A DNA stretch of 64,000 bases from Homoserinibacter sp. YIM 151385 (lineage in GTDB: Bacteria > Actinomycetota > Actinomycetes > Actinomycetales > Microbacteriaceae), in assembly GCF_027912415.1 (NCBI RefSeq), contig NZ_CP115175.1:1488001-1552000 (forward strand). Direction: 5' to 3'. How positions within the stretch are numbered: position 1 is the stretch's first letter; each line of letters starts with the position of its first letter. The position numbers were made by a program, and so were the translations under genes. The notes beneath the pieces were generated by a model. That model made no database searches and was not told where the DNA came from. It saw only the letters and a program-made list of their open reading frames with translations. This document shows, one piece after another, positions 42,101-49,486 of the stretch.

Positions 42101-42795
42101 TTCCGGTAGGTGATGACGTCACCCGCGAGGTAGGGCTCCTTGCCCGCCTTCGTCTTGAGCGGCGCGCCCGCGAAGGACGGGTTCTCGGGCGCGATGCCGG
42201 TGTCGATGATCCCGACCACGACGCCCTTGCCCGACTTCTTCGTCCCGCCGAGGGTCGCCCAGACGCCGTCGGTGCCCGCGAGGCCGAGGAACTCGTGCGA
42301 GGGCACCGCCGTGACCTGCTTGAGCTCGTCGAGCTCGAGCGCGGTGACGCGCTTGTCGGCGGAGAGCTTCGCGGCCTGCGCGGCGGTGAGCTCGGCGGCG
42401 AAGCCGTTGTTCGTCACGGTGTACGAGTAGGCGACGTCCGCACCGACCTCGCCCGCGACCTCCTCCTGCTGCTCCTGGAGGTAGGTCTGGTACTTCTGCA
42501 CGGGCGCCTGCCGCGTGTCGAGCTGCTCGCCGGCGTCGGGCGTCGTCGCCCGGTAGCCCTCGATGCCGCCGTCGTAGGCGGCGAGCGGCGCGTCCGCGAG
42601 GCTGACGATGTAGCGGCCGTCCTCGAAGCTCGTCGCGTTCGTCAGCGGCGCGAGCGGGGAGGCGGGCACGGCCGCCGCGGGGGCCGCGGCGGCGAGGCCG
42701 CCCGCGACGAGTGCCAGCGCGGCGCTCGTCGCGAGGCCCGCCGGCAGTGCGGCGGTGATGCGGATTCGGCCCCTGCGGGCCCCGGTTGATCTCAC
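39181..42795 (-). CDS. Large secreted subtilisin-family serine protease
   Basis: A 1204-residue S8 peptidase. A Sec signal (RRGRIRITAALPAG, hydrophobic to about residue 40) precedes an I9 propeptide (about 55-160; YIVSLADAPLAAYDGG). Catalytic residues are D198 (VVVGIIDTGI), H292 (DGDGHGSHTAST) and S619 (LSGTSMASPQVAG), with the oxyanion Asn403 in AASAGNDG. A PA domain is inserted at about 440-560. After residue 700 come an Fn3-like domain, a PPC-like domain and two Ig-like domains at the end; no sortase motif. It probably degrades proteins outside the cell. GTG at 42795 has AGAAGGA nine bases upstream. Confidence 0.9.
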   Translation of the reverse strand: MRSTGARRGRIRITAALPAGLATSAALALVAGGLAAAAPAAAVPASPLAPLTNATSFEDGRYIVSLADAPLAAYDGGIEGYRATTPDAGEQLDTRQAPVQKYQTYLQEQQEEVAGEVGADVAYSYTVTNNGFAAELTAAQAAKLSADKRVTALELDELKQVTAVPSHEFLGLAGTDGVWATLGGTKKSGKGVVVGIIDTGIAPENPSFAGAPLKTKAGKEPYLAGDVITYRKGDGGTFTGLCQPGEAGQQFTGDECSTKIVGARYYVDGFGTDGLGGIDVGEYISPRDGDGHGSHTASTAAGDYGVEASTLGVDFGRISGVAPAARIAAYKACWSGPDPLVTTDDGCATSDLLAAIDQSVADGVDVINYSIGGGSAATTVSATDISFLNAAKAGVFVAASAGNDGPDPSTLDNASPWITTVAASTIPSYEATAEFEGGEAYAGASISVQEELTAPVVFAGDVGLAGQESANLCLLDSLDPAKVEGKIVVCERGENARVEKSQAVEEAGGVGAIIVNVVTGSIDLDGHTIPTVHLDADVHDEVVAAAQQEGATVTLKPGNETGITPPTPQIAGFSSRGPVEADGSDVLKPDVSAPGVAILAATANAEGADPTWAFLSGTSMASPQVAGLGALYLGKKPNATPAEVKSALMTTAYDTVDAAGDPVKDVFAQGAGHVDPTRSFAPGLLYLNGEQDWDAYINGLGYDWAPGVEGIDASQLNLASISVGSLTAPETVTREVTVQQGGTYTASVEGLAGIDVEVSPATFTAKKGDKVSFEVTFTRTDAPLDEFGSGYLTWTSKKNSVRSPLAVRPVTIVAPDEVSGTGTTGSVDIEVTPGGDGDIPLQATGLSKGELAADVTGDAPDNSGEGAAGEEFEYEASVAEGASLARFDLDSIDDTADLDLVVYQLDAAGEPVAGWQSASGSADERVDLVEPEAGDYLVIVSVFAGETAWDLTTTSVVPGGAEIALEPGTLAGVQGEPIAYRASWDGLDEHASYLGLISYGDTGAVTALSVATGEAAEPEAPVNTTPPSITGEAAVGATLTADPGAWEGEGLEYAYQWKLSGADIEGATGETYRVAKTDQGGAISVAVTATGAAGTSTTVESEPVTVPWASTTKLSLSRNAAFSWQKVTATVAVSSPAETKPTGEVSFTIDGKKVALTATLDGEGKAKVTLPKLSSGIHVIKAGYAGDTDTTGSSSQSKILWIVF

Positions 42796-42868
42796 AGATG
42801 CGTCCTTCTCGTGAAAGGTGACTCGGATCGGCGTCGGGTCCGCCGAGATCAACATAGACCAGAATCGG

Positions 42869-42882
42869 CCCCCGAAAGGGGG
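42869..42882. repeat. Small CCCCC-GAAA-GGGGG hairpin in the divergent promoter region
   Basis: Five-base perfect stem with a GAAA tetraloop on the + strand, in the 231-base gap between the protease gene and the flavoprotein operon. It may lie in the protease leader; a TATGTT-like -10 box for that gene is nearby on the minus strand. Confidence 0.4.
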
Positions 42883-42941
42883 TGGAAGTTACCGTCTCGT
42901 GACTTTTTCCGTCACCCGCCCGCCCGCATCGTGGAGCGCTC

Positions 42942-42958
42942 TCACAGGCTGCGCACAG
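42942..42958 (+). promoter_or_regulatory. PhoP-box-like direct repeat before the flavoprotein operon
   Basis: TCACAG (42942-42947) and GCACAG (42953-42958) start exactly 11 bases apart. This spacing and the TCACAG word match direct-repeat sites of OmpR/PhoP-type response regulators such as mycobacterial PhoP. No such regulator is encoded in the window, so the link is inference. Confidence 0.45.
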
Positions 42959-43026
42959 CGCGACCGGGATGCTGGGAGGAGGCATCGTCGCCCGGTCCGC
43001 CGCCCCCGACCCGTTGGAGTCCCGAG

Positions 43027-43515
43027 ATGACCATCTCCTCCGAGCACGACCTCCTCCCCCGACTGCGCCGCGCGCGCCCCCTCGCGGTGGCCGCCGCGGG
43101 CCTCGGGATCGCCGCGGCCCTCGCCGGCTGCAGCGCCCCCGCCGACGACGCCGAGACGGGATCCGACCGCGGCGACACCGGCTCGGACGCGGGCACCGGC
43201 TCCGGCACCGGCTCCGGCGACTACGCGGACGGCACCTACAGCGCGGAGGGCTCCTACCAGTCGCCCGGCGGCACCGAGTCGATCGGCGTCGAGCTGACCC
43301 TCGAGAGCGGCGTCGTCACGGCCGTCACGGTCACGCCGGAGGCGACCGGCGGCAACGCCGTGCAGTTCCAGAACCAGTTCGCGAGCGGCATCGCCGACGA
43401 GGTCGTCGGCAAGCCGATCGACGAGCTCGACGTGACGCGCGTCGCCGGCTCCTCGCTCACGAGCGGCGGCTTCGACGAGGCGGTCGAGCAGATCAAGGCC
43501 GACGCCGCGGCCTGA
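43027..43515 (+). CDS. FMN-binding domain lipoprotein
   Basis: A 162-residue protein: twin-Arg-containing signal with lipobox LAGC (Cys35), a Gly/Ser/Thr/Asp linker to about residue 65, then an FMN_bind domain (DGTYSAEGSYQSPGG; GVVTAVTVTPEATGGN; the end GSSLTSGGFDEAVEQIKADA). Such domains carry FMN linked covalently to Thr or Ser by ApbE, encoded next. In the usual S-G-A-T attachment motif this protein reads A-G-S-S, placing Ser143 where Thr is expected. It should pass electrons outside the membrane to or from the NqrB/RnfD-like protein. ATG at 43027 follows GGAG. Confidence 0.85.
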   Translation: MTISSEHDLLPRLRRARPLAVAAAGLGIAAALAGCSAPADDAETGSDRGDTGSDAGTGSGTGSGDYADGTYSAEGSYQSPGGTESIGVELTLESGVVTAVTVTPEATGGNAVQFQNQFASGIADEVVGKPIDELDVTRVAGSSLTSGGFDEAVEQIKADAAA

Positions 43516-43517
43516 CG

Positions 43518-44408
43518 ATGAGCGCCCCGCCCGCCCGCTGGGCCTTCGAGGCGATCGGCACCGCGTGGACGGTCGAGACGCCGGAGCCGGTCCCGGCATC
43601 CGCGCGCGCCGCCGTCGCGGAGCGCATCGCGCGCTTCGACCTCGACTGGTCGCGCTTCCGCGAGGACTCGCTCGTCACCCGGATGTCGCGCGAGCCCGGG
43701 CGGCACCGGCTGCCCGCGGAGGCGGCCGGCCTGCTCGAGCTGTACCGCATCCTGCACGGGGCGACGCTCGGCCGCGTCTCGCCGCTCGTCGGCCGCTCGC
43801 TGGAGCGGCTCGGCTACGACGCGGCGTACCGGCTCGCCCCGAGCGGCCCGCCGCTCCCCGCCGCGGCGTGGGGAGACGTGCTCGCCTGGGACGGCGAGCA
43901 CCTCGATCTCGCGAGGCCGGCGCTGCTGGATGTCGGCGCGGCCGGCAAGGGCCTGCTCGTCGACCTCGTGGGCGCGCTCCTCGCGGAGCTCGGCCACCCC
44001 GACTCGCTCGTCGACGCGAGCGGCGACCTCCGGCACCGCGGGCGGGGCGCGGTGCCCGGGCGGCCGGAGCGGATCGCGCTCGAGCACCCGGGCGACCGGA
44101 GCCGGGCGATCGGCGTCGCGGTGCTCGAGGGCGGCGCGCTCGCGGCGAGCGCCGCGAACCGGCGCGCCTGGGGCGACGCGCACCACATCCTCGACGCCCT
44201 CACGGGGCTGCCGGCACGGGAGGTCGCCGCGACCTGGGTGACGACCGTGGAGGCGATGTGGGCCGACGGCCTCGCGACGGCGCTGTTCGTGGCGGACCCG
44301 GCCGAGCTGGCGGCCGCGCCGGGCGCGCCGTCCTTCGAGTGGACGAGGATGATGTCGGACGGCCGGGTCGAGCACTCCCCCGGCTTCCAGGGAGAGGTGT
44401 TCGCATGA
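43518..44408 (+). CDS. apbE: FAD:protein FMN transferase
   Basis: ApbE transfers FMN from FAD to a Thr or Ser of an acceptor, here most likely the FMN-binding lipoprotein encoded two bases upstream. The 296-residue protein has FEAIGTAWTVE at the start, DVGAAGKGLLVDLVGALLAE, LVDASGDLRHRG and AHHILDALTGLPARE, the last with the metal-binding region near the end. It is shorter than many family members and lacks any signal peptide or lipobox, so it may act in the cytoplasm before export of the acceptor. The stop overlaps the start of the next gene. Confidence 0.87.
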   Translation: MSAPPARWAFEAIGTAWTVETPEPVPASARAAVAERIARFDLDWSRFREDSLVTRMSREPGRHRLPAEAAGLLELYRILHGATLGRVSPLVGRSLERLGYDAAYRLAPSGPPLPAAAWGDVLAWDGEHLDLARPALLDVGAAGKGLLVDLVGALLAELGHPDSLVDASGDLRHRGRGAVPGRPERIALEHPGDRSRAIGVAVLEGGALAASAANRRAWGDAHHILDALTGLPAREVAATWVTTVEAMWADGLATALFVADPAELAAAPGAPSFEWTRMMSDGRVEHSPGFQGEVFA

Positions 44409-45961
44409 GCCGGATCGTCGGCTGGATCGACGGCGTCCTCGGGCGCGTCACGATGTACCGGCTCGTGTGGCTGCTCCTCGCGCTGCTGCTCGCGGGCGGC
44501 GTCGTGCTCGCCGCGGTCGGGGAGCTGTTCTTCAGCCCGCTCGCGCTGCTCGCCTCGATCGCGGTCGCGCTCCTCGTCGCGGTCGGGGTCAACGCCCTCA
44601 TCGCGCGGCTCCGGGAGCTGCCGGCGCACCCCGAGTCGAGCCTCATCACGGCGGGGCTCGTCGCGGCGATCATGCCGCCCTCCCTGGAGCCCGCCGGCCT
44701 CCTCGCGGTCGCGCTCGCGGCGAGCCTGGCGAGCGCCTCGAAGTACCTCGTCGTGCGGTCGGGGCGCCACCTCCTCAACCCCGCGGCGGCGGGCGTGCTC
44801 GTCGTCGGCGTCCTCGGCCTCGGCTTCAGCACCTGGTGGATCGCGGCGCCGCCGCTCCTGCCGCTCGTCGCGCTCGGCACCATCGCGATCGCGATCCGCA
44901 CCCGGCGGGGCGGCGTCGTCGGCCTCGCGATCGCGGTCGGCGCGGTCGCGCTGACCGTGCGACTCATGCTCTCGGGCACCGACCTTGCGAGCGCCCTGAC
45001 CTCGACGCTGCTCTCGACGCCGCTCGTCTTCCTCGCAGGCTTCATGCTCACCGAGCCGCTCACCCTCCCGCCACGCGCCTGGCAGCGCCTGCTCGTCGCG
45101 GGTCTCGTCGGCCTCCTCACGGCGCTGCCGCTCGCGCTGCCCGGTCCCGCGCTCGGGCCCCTCACGCTCGGCCTCTACATGACGCCCGAGCTCGCGCTCG
45201 TGACCGGCAACCTGCTCTCGGCCCTCCTCGCGCCCCGCCGCGCGATCCGCCTCGAGCTGCTCGGCACCCGCCGCCTGACCCCGACGAGCTGGGAGATCGA
45301 GCTGCGCCCCGAGCGCGCCGTCCCGGTGCGCGCCGGCCAGTACCTCGAGCTCACGGTGCCGCACCGCCGGCCCGACAGCCGCGGCACCCGTCGGACCTTC
45401 AGCGTCGCCTCCGCGCCCGAGGAGGACGGCACGCTCCGGCTCGGCCTGCGGGTCCCGCCCGAGCGCTCGTCGAGCTTCAAGCGCGCCCTCCTCGAGCTGG
45501 AGCCGGGCTCGCGCCTGACCGCGACCGGCGTCTCGGGCGACTTCCTGCTGCCGCGCGACCCCGGCATCCCGCTGCTGCTCGTCGCGGGCGGGATCGGGGT
45601 CACCCCCTTCGTGCCGCAGCTCGCGCAGGCGGCGGCCGAGGGGCGGGATGCGGTGCTCGTCCTCGCCGTGTCCTCGACCGACGAGATCGCCTACGCGCCC
45701 CAGCTCGGCGCGGCGACGGCCGCCGCGGGCGGGCGGATCCGGGTGCTGCTCGCCGCTCCCGACACGCTCGTGCGGATGCCGGAGCACTGGTCGTGGCTGG
45801 GCGGGCGGCTCGACGCGGAGCGCCTGCTCGAGGCGGTCCCGGATGCCGCCGGCCGGCACGCCGCCGTGTCGGGACCGCCCGCGCTCATCCGCGAGCTGCG
45901 GCCGGCGCTCCGCCGCGCGGGGGTGCGGCGCGTCGCGACGGACGCGTTCATCGGGTCCTGA
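44405..45961 (+). CDS. NqrB/RnfD-like membrane domain fused to a ferredoxin-NADP reductase domain
   Basis: A 518-residue fusion. Residues 1-280 contain about nine hydrophobic helices with NqrB/RnfD-like features (SGRHLLNPAAAGVLVVG; FLAGFMLTEPLTLPP). Residues 285-518 form a ferredoxin reductase-like unit: VRAGQYLELTVPHRR and RRTFSVASAP for FAD, VAGGIGVTPFVPQLAQA for NAD(P), VSGPPALIRELRP near the end. It probably moves electrons from NAD(P)H across the membrane to the flavinylated lipoprotein, a design known for extracytosolic flavin electron transfer in Gram-positive bacteria. What the terminal acceptor is cannot be told. Confidence 0.8.
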   Translation: MSRIVGWIDGVLGRVTMYRLVWLLLALLLAGGVVLAAVGELFFSPLALLASIAVALLVAVGVNALIARLRELPAHPESSLITAGLVAAIMPPSLEPAGLLAVALAASLASASKYLVVRSGRHLLNPAAAGVLVVGVLGLGFSTWWIAAPPLLPLVALGTIAIAIRTRRGGVVGLAIAVGAVALTVRLMLSGTDLASALTSTLLSTPLVFLAGFMLTEPLTLPPRAWQRLLVAGLVGLLTALPLALPGPALGPLTLGLYMTPELALVTGNLLSALLAPRRAIRLELLGTRRLTPTSWEIELRPERAVPVRAGQYLELTVPHRRPDSRGTRRTFSVASAPEEDGTLRLGLRVPPERSSSFKRALLELEPGSRLTATGVSGDFLLPRDPGIPLLLVAGGIGVTPFVPQLAQAAAEGRDAVLVLAVSSTDEIAYAPQLGAATAAAGGRIRVLLAAPDTLVRMPEHWSWLGGRLDAERLLEAVPDAAGRHAAVSGPPALIRELRPALRRAGVRRVATDAFIGS

Positions 45962-46038
45962 CCCGCGAGGTCCGGTCGGACAGCTCGGTGACCGTGTGCC
46001 GGATGCGTGCGGCGATCGCCATCAGGTACGCTTGCCTC

Positions 46039-46094
46039 ACATCGCCCGCCGTATCGCCGGTAGGCCGAGGCCCCGGTGACTACCGGGGCCTTTT
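46039..46094 (+). ncRNA. Possible short transcript ending in a terminator
   Basis: A TACGCT hexamer (46027-46032) could start a transcript near 46039 that would end at the T-tailed hairpin at 46069-46094, giving an RNA of about 56 bases. No -35 box is clear and no known RNA family is recognised; the hairpin may simply end the flavoprotein operon. Confidence 0.2.
46069..46094 (+). terminator. Rho-independent terminator of the flavoprotein operon
   Basis: Nine-base stem GGCCCCGGT/ACCGGGGCC with a four-base loop followed by TTTT on the + strand, the only classical T-tailed terminator I see in the window. It overlaps the start of the stop region of the convergent NYN gene. Confidence 0.8.
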
Positions 46095-46777
46095 CATGTG
46101 CCCCATGCTGCAGGCCGGTAATAGCTCTTGCCGCCCACCTCGACGGGATTCGGAAGCTGGTTCCTCGCGATCGCCGCGTCTGAGACGCTGAGCACGAAGG
46201 CATGCGGCACCGCGACGAGCGCACGACTTCGCGTCTTCCGCGGGAAGCACAGAGCGATCTGTTGCCCGAACTGCGAGCCGACGATCCTCGCCGGCTCCGC
46301 GAGGTCGGAGTCGTTCGTCACCAGAACCTGGAGATCTGCCGCACCGCGAGCCGCGTCCAAGACGAGGTATGCACCGAGATTGACGTCGGATCCCTTCTCC
46401 TCGACCTTCCAGATCTTGACCAGGTGGCGCTCGCGCAGTCGCCTCGGCACCGGTATGACCCGGGCCCACCTGCTCGGATATCGCCTTCTCGCGTAGGACT
46501 TGTGGATCGTGAAGCTGCCCTCCGTGACCTCGACTCGCGGAAGGCCCGCGAGCGCATTGAGGTACGCCTTCTGCCGCTCGGGCGCCTGCGGATCGGCGGG
46601 GCTCGCGGCCGCCTTCACCCGGGCGGTGAAGTATCTCACCTTGATGACGTCGTATCGCGGGAGGAGATCGTCGAAGAGCGCCTGGATGTCGAGCCACTTC
46701 GACGACGAGTCGCGGAGTCGGCCGTAGTACAGGTTGAAGCCGTCGATGTAGATGATGGCGGTCGGCTTGGCGATCAT
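46094..46777 (-). CDS. NYN-domain protein (LabA/PIN-like RNase fold)
   Basis: A 227-residue protein. IIYIDGFNLYYGRLRDSSSK at the start, with Asp and Asn of the active-site pocket, and LQVLVTNDSDLAEPARIVG further on are the NYN signature, a PIN-related metal-dependent nuclease fold found in RNA-processing and some defence-associated proteins. KGSDVNLGAYLVLDAA is also typical of the LabA-like subgroup. ATG at 46777 is chosen because the family begins just there; a further 16 codons upstream are open. The gene is alone and of somewhat lower GC than its neighbours, which may indicate transfer. Confidence 0.75.
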   Translation of the reverse strand: MIAKPTAIIYIDGFNLYYGRLRDSSSKWLDIQALFDDLLPRYDVIKVRYFTARVKAAASPADPQAPERQKAYLNALAGLPRVEVTEGSFTIHKSYARRRYPSRWARVIPVPRRLRERHLVKIWKVEEKGSDVNLGAYLVLDAARGAADLQVLVTNDSDLAEPARIVGSQFGQQIALCFPRKTRSRALVAVPHAFVLSVSDAAIARNQLPNPVEVGGKSYYRPAAWGT

Positions 46778-46861
46778 GCGGCGATCCTCGCAGGAGGCTC
46801 GAGCCGCGATCTCGACTGTCCACACCCTCGATCGCGGCGTGGTTCCGGATGCCGGAAGCCG

Positions 46862-47005
46862 TCACGCCGTCGGGTCGAGTGCGACGACCGTCAGTTCGCC
46901 GTCGCGAAGCCGCAGAGCGCCCGATATGCGCCGGTCGGGGCGGGCTCGACGACCCGCCGCGAGGAGTGCATCGACGGGGAACGCGGGGATCCGCGAGATG
47001 TACAT
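46862..47005 (-). CDS. Possible small hypothetical protein
   Basis: The 330-base gap between the NYN gene and the next lipoprotein contains a 47-codon frame from ATG at 47005 with GAGGG seven bases upstream, reading MYISRIPAFPVDALLAAG at the start and ending in TVVALDPTA. The composition is protein-like and the orientation is that of the NYN gene 84 bases downstream. A longer form from 47047 is possible. No family is recognised, so it is tentative. Confidence 0.35.
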   Translation of the reverse strand: MYISRIPAFPVDALLAAGRRARPDRRISGALRLRDGELTVVALDPTA

Positions 47006-47063
47006 GACGGGGCCCTCATCGGGATGGGGAGTGGTCCCCCGCGACAAGCGAGCGCGACGCGAC

Positions 47064-47069
47064 TAGCGT
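47064..47069 (+). promoter_or_regulatory. -10 element of the small lipoprotein gene
   Basis: TAGCGT, 38 bases before the ATG at 47108; this gene also has a Shine-Dalgarno (AAGGGAT), so it would have a normal leader. Confidence 0.4.
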
Positions 47070-47107
47070 AAGAGGACACCTCACGTTTCTCGACACCAAG
47101 GGATCCC

Positions 47108-47587
47108 ATGAACCTCCGCACCCGCACCACCGCCGCCCTCGCCGGGACCGGCCTCGCCCTCCTGCTCCTCGCCGGCTGCTCGGCGCCGGCCCCCGAGGCC
47201 GAGGAGCCCGACACCGCCGCCAGCGCCCCCGCCGAGGAGGAGACGACCGGCGGCCAGAGCGTCGAGGAGGCCTGCGCCGACCTGCAGTCCGCGCTGCAGG
47301 CGAGCGGCGACACGCTCAACGAGTCGATCCAGGAGGCCACCACCGACCCGGAGGCCGCGATCGCGAGCCTCGAGGAGTTCGGCGCCTCGCTCGACGAGGC
47401 ATCCGCCGCCTCCGGCAACGAGGAGGTCAAGGCCGCGACGGTGACCGCGAGCGAGGCGCTCGACGGGCTCACCGAGCAGGTCCGGACGATCGGCGAGGAC
47501 CCGGCCTCGTTCGACCAGAAGAAGTTCTCGGCGACGATGAAGGAGTACACCGACGCCTTCGCGGCGATCGGCGAGCTCTGCAGCTGA
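47108..47587 (+). CDS. Hypothetical small lipoprotein
   Basis: A 159-residue lipoprotein: signal LRTRTTAALAGTGLALLLLA with lipobox LAGC (Cys24), an acidic Ala/Glu/Thr linker to about 50, then an all-alpha domain of roughly 110 residues (EEACADLQSALQASGDTLNE to EYTDAFAAIGELCS). Two cysteines, near the beginning and at the very end of the domain, could be paired. No family is recognised. It is transcribed alone and ends at a 42-bp palindrome shared with icd. Confidence 0.7.
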   Translation: MNLRTRTTAALAGTGLALLLLAGCSAPAPEAEEPDTAASAPAEEETTGGQSVEEACADLQSALQASGDTLNESIQEATTDPEAAIASLEEFGASLDEASAASGNEEVKAATVTASEALDGLTEQVRTIGEDPASFDQKKFSATMKEYTDAFAAIGELCS

Positions 47588-47600
47588 CCCCGGCCGCACC

Positions 47601-47642
47601 ACGACGAGGGCCCCGGAGCGATCGCTCCGGGGCCCTCGTCGT
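47601..47642. terminator. 42-bp perfect palindrome between convergent genes
   Basis: Two 21-base arms with no spacer (centre between 47621 and 47622; core GGCCCCGGAGCGATCGCTCC). It lies between the lipoprotein stop and the icd stop and should terminate both directions. Confidence 0.8.
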
Positions 47643-47652
47643 CTGGCGGGAC

Positions 47653-48870
47653 TCAGCCGAGTCGCGCCTGGAGGTTCTCGTCGAGCGTCGCGAGGAAGTC
47701 CTCGGTCGTCTGCCACTCCTGCTCGGGGCCGACGAGGAGCGCGAGGTCCTTCGTCATCTTGCCGGACTCGACCGTCGTGACGACGACGTCCTCGAGGGTG
47801 GAGGCGAACTCGATGAGCGCCTCGTTGCCGTCGAGCTTGCCGCGGTGCTGGAGGCCGCGGGTCCACGCGTAGATCGACGCGATCGGGTTCGTGGAGGTCG
47901 GCTTGCCCTGCTGGTGCTGGCGGTAGTGGCGGGTGACGGTGCCGTGCGCGGCCTCCGCCTCGACGATCTTCCCGTCGGGCGTCGTGAGCACGGAGGTCAT
48001 GAGGCCGAGCGAGCCGAAGCCCTGCGCGACGGTGTCCGACTGGACGTCGCCGTCGTAGTTCTTCGTGGCCCAGACGTAGCCGCCCTCCCACTTGAGCGCG
48101 GAGGCGACCATGTCGTCGATGAGGCGGTGCTCGTAGGTGAGGCCGGCCGCGTCGAACTTCTCCTTGAACTCCGCGTCGAAGACCTCCTGGAACAGGTCCT
48201 TGAAGCGGCCGTCGTAGGCCTTGAGGATCGTGTTCTTCGTCGAGAGGTACACCGGGTAGTTCCGCGCGAGCCCGTAGTTGAGCGAGGCCCGGGCGAAGTC
48301 GCGGATCGACTCGTCGAGGTTGTACATCGCCATCGCGACGCCGCCGCCAGGCGCCTGGAAGACCTCGAAGGACTGCGCCTCCGAGCCGTCCTGCGGCTGG
48401 AAGGAGACGGTGAGCGTGCCGGGGCCGTCGAAGACGAAGTCGGTCGCGCGGTACTGGTCGCCGAAGGCGTGGCGCCCGACGATGATCGGCTTGTTCCAGC
48501 CGGGCACGAGGCGGGGGATGTTCGAGATGATGATCGGCTCGCGGAAGATGACGCCGCCGAGGATGTTGCGGATGGTGCCGTTGGGCGAGCGCCACATCTT
48601 CTTGAGGCCGAACTCCTCGACGCGGGCCTCGTCGGGGGTGATGGTCGCGCACTTCACGCCGACGCCGTGCTTCTGGATGGCGTGGGCGGCATCCACGGTG
48701 ACCTGGTCGTCGGTCGCGTCGCGGTGCTCGATGCCGAGGTCGTAGTACTCGAGCTCGAGGTCGAGGTACGGGTGGATGAGGCGGTCCTTGATGAACTGCC
48801 AGATGATCCTCGTCATCTCGTCGCCGTCGAGCTCGACGACCGTGCCTTCGACCTTGATCTTCTCGACCAC
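47653..48870 (-). CDS. icd: NADP-dependent isocitrate dehydrogenase
   Basis: Oxidative decarboxylation of isocitrate to 2-oxoglutarate in the citric acid cycle. The 405-residue protein belongs to the homodimeric eukaryote-like class: [19 protein letters not shown] at the start, [16 protein letters not shown] with substrate-binding Ser and Asn, [13 protein letters not shown], and [19 protein letters not shown] then [12 protein letters not shown], which binds NADP. The frame extends to TTG at 48876, but GTG at 48870 has AGAAGGG six bases upstream and the normal N-terminus. An inverted repeat at 48935-48948 overlaps its promoter. Confidence 0.93.
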   Translation of the reverse strand: MVEKIKVEGTVVELDGDEMTRIIWQFIKDRLIHPYLDLELEYYDLGIEHRDATDDQVTVDAAHAIQKHGVGVKCATITPDEARVEEFGLKKMWRSPNGTIRNILGGVIFREPIIISNIPRLVPGWNKPIIVGRHAFGDQYRATDFVFDGPGTLTVSFQPQDGSEAQSFEVFQAPGGGVAMAMYNLDESIRDFARASLNYGLARNYPVYLSTKNTILKAYDGRFKDLFQEVFDAEFKEKFDAAGLTYEHRLIDDMVASALKWEGGYVWATKNYDGDVQSDTVAQGFGSLGLMTSVLTTPDGKIVEAEAAHGTVTRHYRQHQQGKPTSTNPIASIYAWTRGLQHRGKLDGNEALIEFASTLEDVVVTTVESGKMTKDLALLVGPEQEWQTTEDFLATLDENLQARLG

Positions 48871-48931
48871 AAGCAACCCTTCTCTGTGCGACCGCGTCCA
48901 CGGCCGCGGCCCAGCCTACCTTCTGCGGGCG

Positions 48932-48951
48932 TTATCTCGACATCGAGAGAA
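48932..48951. promoter_or_regulatory. Operator-like palindrome in the icd promoter
   Basis: TTATCTCGACATCGAGAGAA: perfect six-base arms TCTCGA/TCGAGA separated by CA, with matching outer TT/AA. On the minus strand TCGAGA overlaps a possible -35 position 16 bases before TAGGCT, so binding here would control icd. I cannot name the regulator. Confidence 0.55.
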
Positions 48952-49002
48952 CTGCCGCCGCGGGCCGATCGAGACGCCCTCCCCTCGCCCGCGGCGAGCG
49001 GC

Positions 49003-49008
49003 TAGCCT
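49003..49008 (+). promoter_or_regulatory. -10 element of the GNAT gene
   Basis: TAGCCT, seven bases before the ATG at 49016, leaderless spacing. Confidence 0.5.
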
Positions 49009-49015
49009 GTCCCCT

Positions 49016-49468
49016 ATGTCGGGACTCACGCTGCAGGAGCTGACGGCGAGGACGATCGCCGCGGCGAACGGGCTCACGCTCAAGCCGGGCCAGGAGGCGT
49101 TCGTCGCCCCCACCACCTACACGCACCTGGAGGACGGGCTCGACCCCTCGAACTCGTGGCCGCGCGTCGTCCTCGACGGCGACGAGGTCGTCGGCTACAT
49201 CATGGGCAACTTCGACGCGGAGGCCGACGAGGACTACCTGCGCAGCGCGCTCTGGCGCGTCAACGTCGCCGCCGAGGCGCAGGGCCGCGGCGTGGGGAAG
49301 TTCGCGGTGCACGCGCTCGCCGAGGAGGCGCGCTCGCGCGGCTTCCACACCCTCACCGTCGTGTGGGAGTCCGGCGAGGCCGGCCCCGAGGAGTTCTTCA
49401 AGGCCGTCGGCTTCTCGGTCGTCGGGGAGACGCCCTACGGCGACAAGCTCGGCTCGCTCGAGCTCTGA
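49016..49468 (+). CDS. GNAT-family N-acetyltransferase
   Basis: A 150-residue acetyl-CoA-dependent transferase. RVVLDGDEVVGYIMGNFD is the central strand pair, VNVAAEAQGRGVGKFAVHAL the acetyl-CoA pyrophosphate loop (Q/R-G-x-G) and EEFFKAVGFSVVGETPYGDK the C-terminal strand. It resembles SpeG/YjaB-like small acetyltransferases, with diamines or amino acids as possible substrates, but none can be assigned. It is divergent from icd and followed 18 bases later by the ATL gene, so both may be co-transcribed. Confidence 0.85.
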   Translation: MSGLTLQELTARTIAAANGLTLKPGQEAFVAPTTYTHLEDGLDPSNSWPRVVLDGDEVVGYIMGNFDAEADEDYLRSALWRVNVAAEAQGRGVGKFAVHALAEEARSRGFHTLTVVWESGEAGPEEFFKAVGFSVVGETPYGDKLGSLEL

Positions 49469-49486
49469 TCGCCGGGCGCTGAGCCG

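Noticed and set aside
39103-42789. 1228-codon + strand frame opposite the subtilase gene
   Set aside because: Composition is that of an antisense shadow; the minus strand encodes a complete subtilase with all catalytic motifs.
46069-46090. Stem-loop as part of a tRNA
   Set aside because: There is only one stem with a T-tail and no cloverleaf or CCA-adjacent acceptor stem; it is a terminator.
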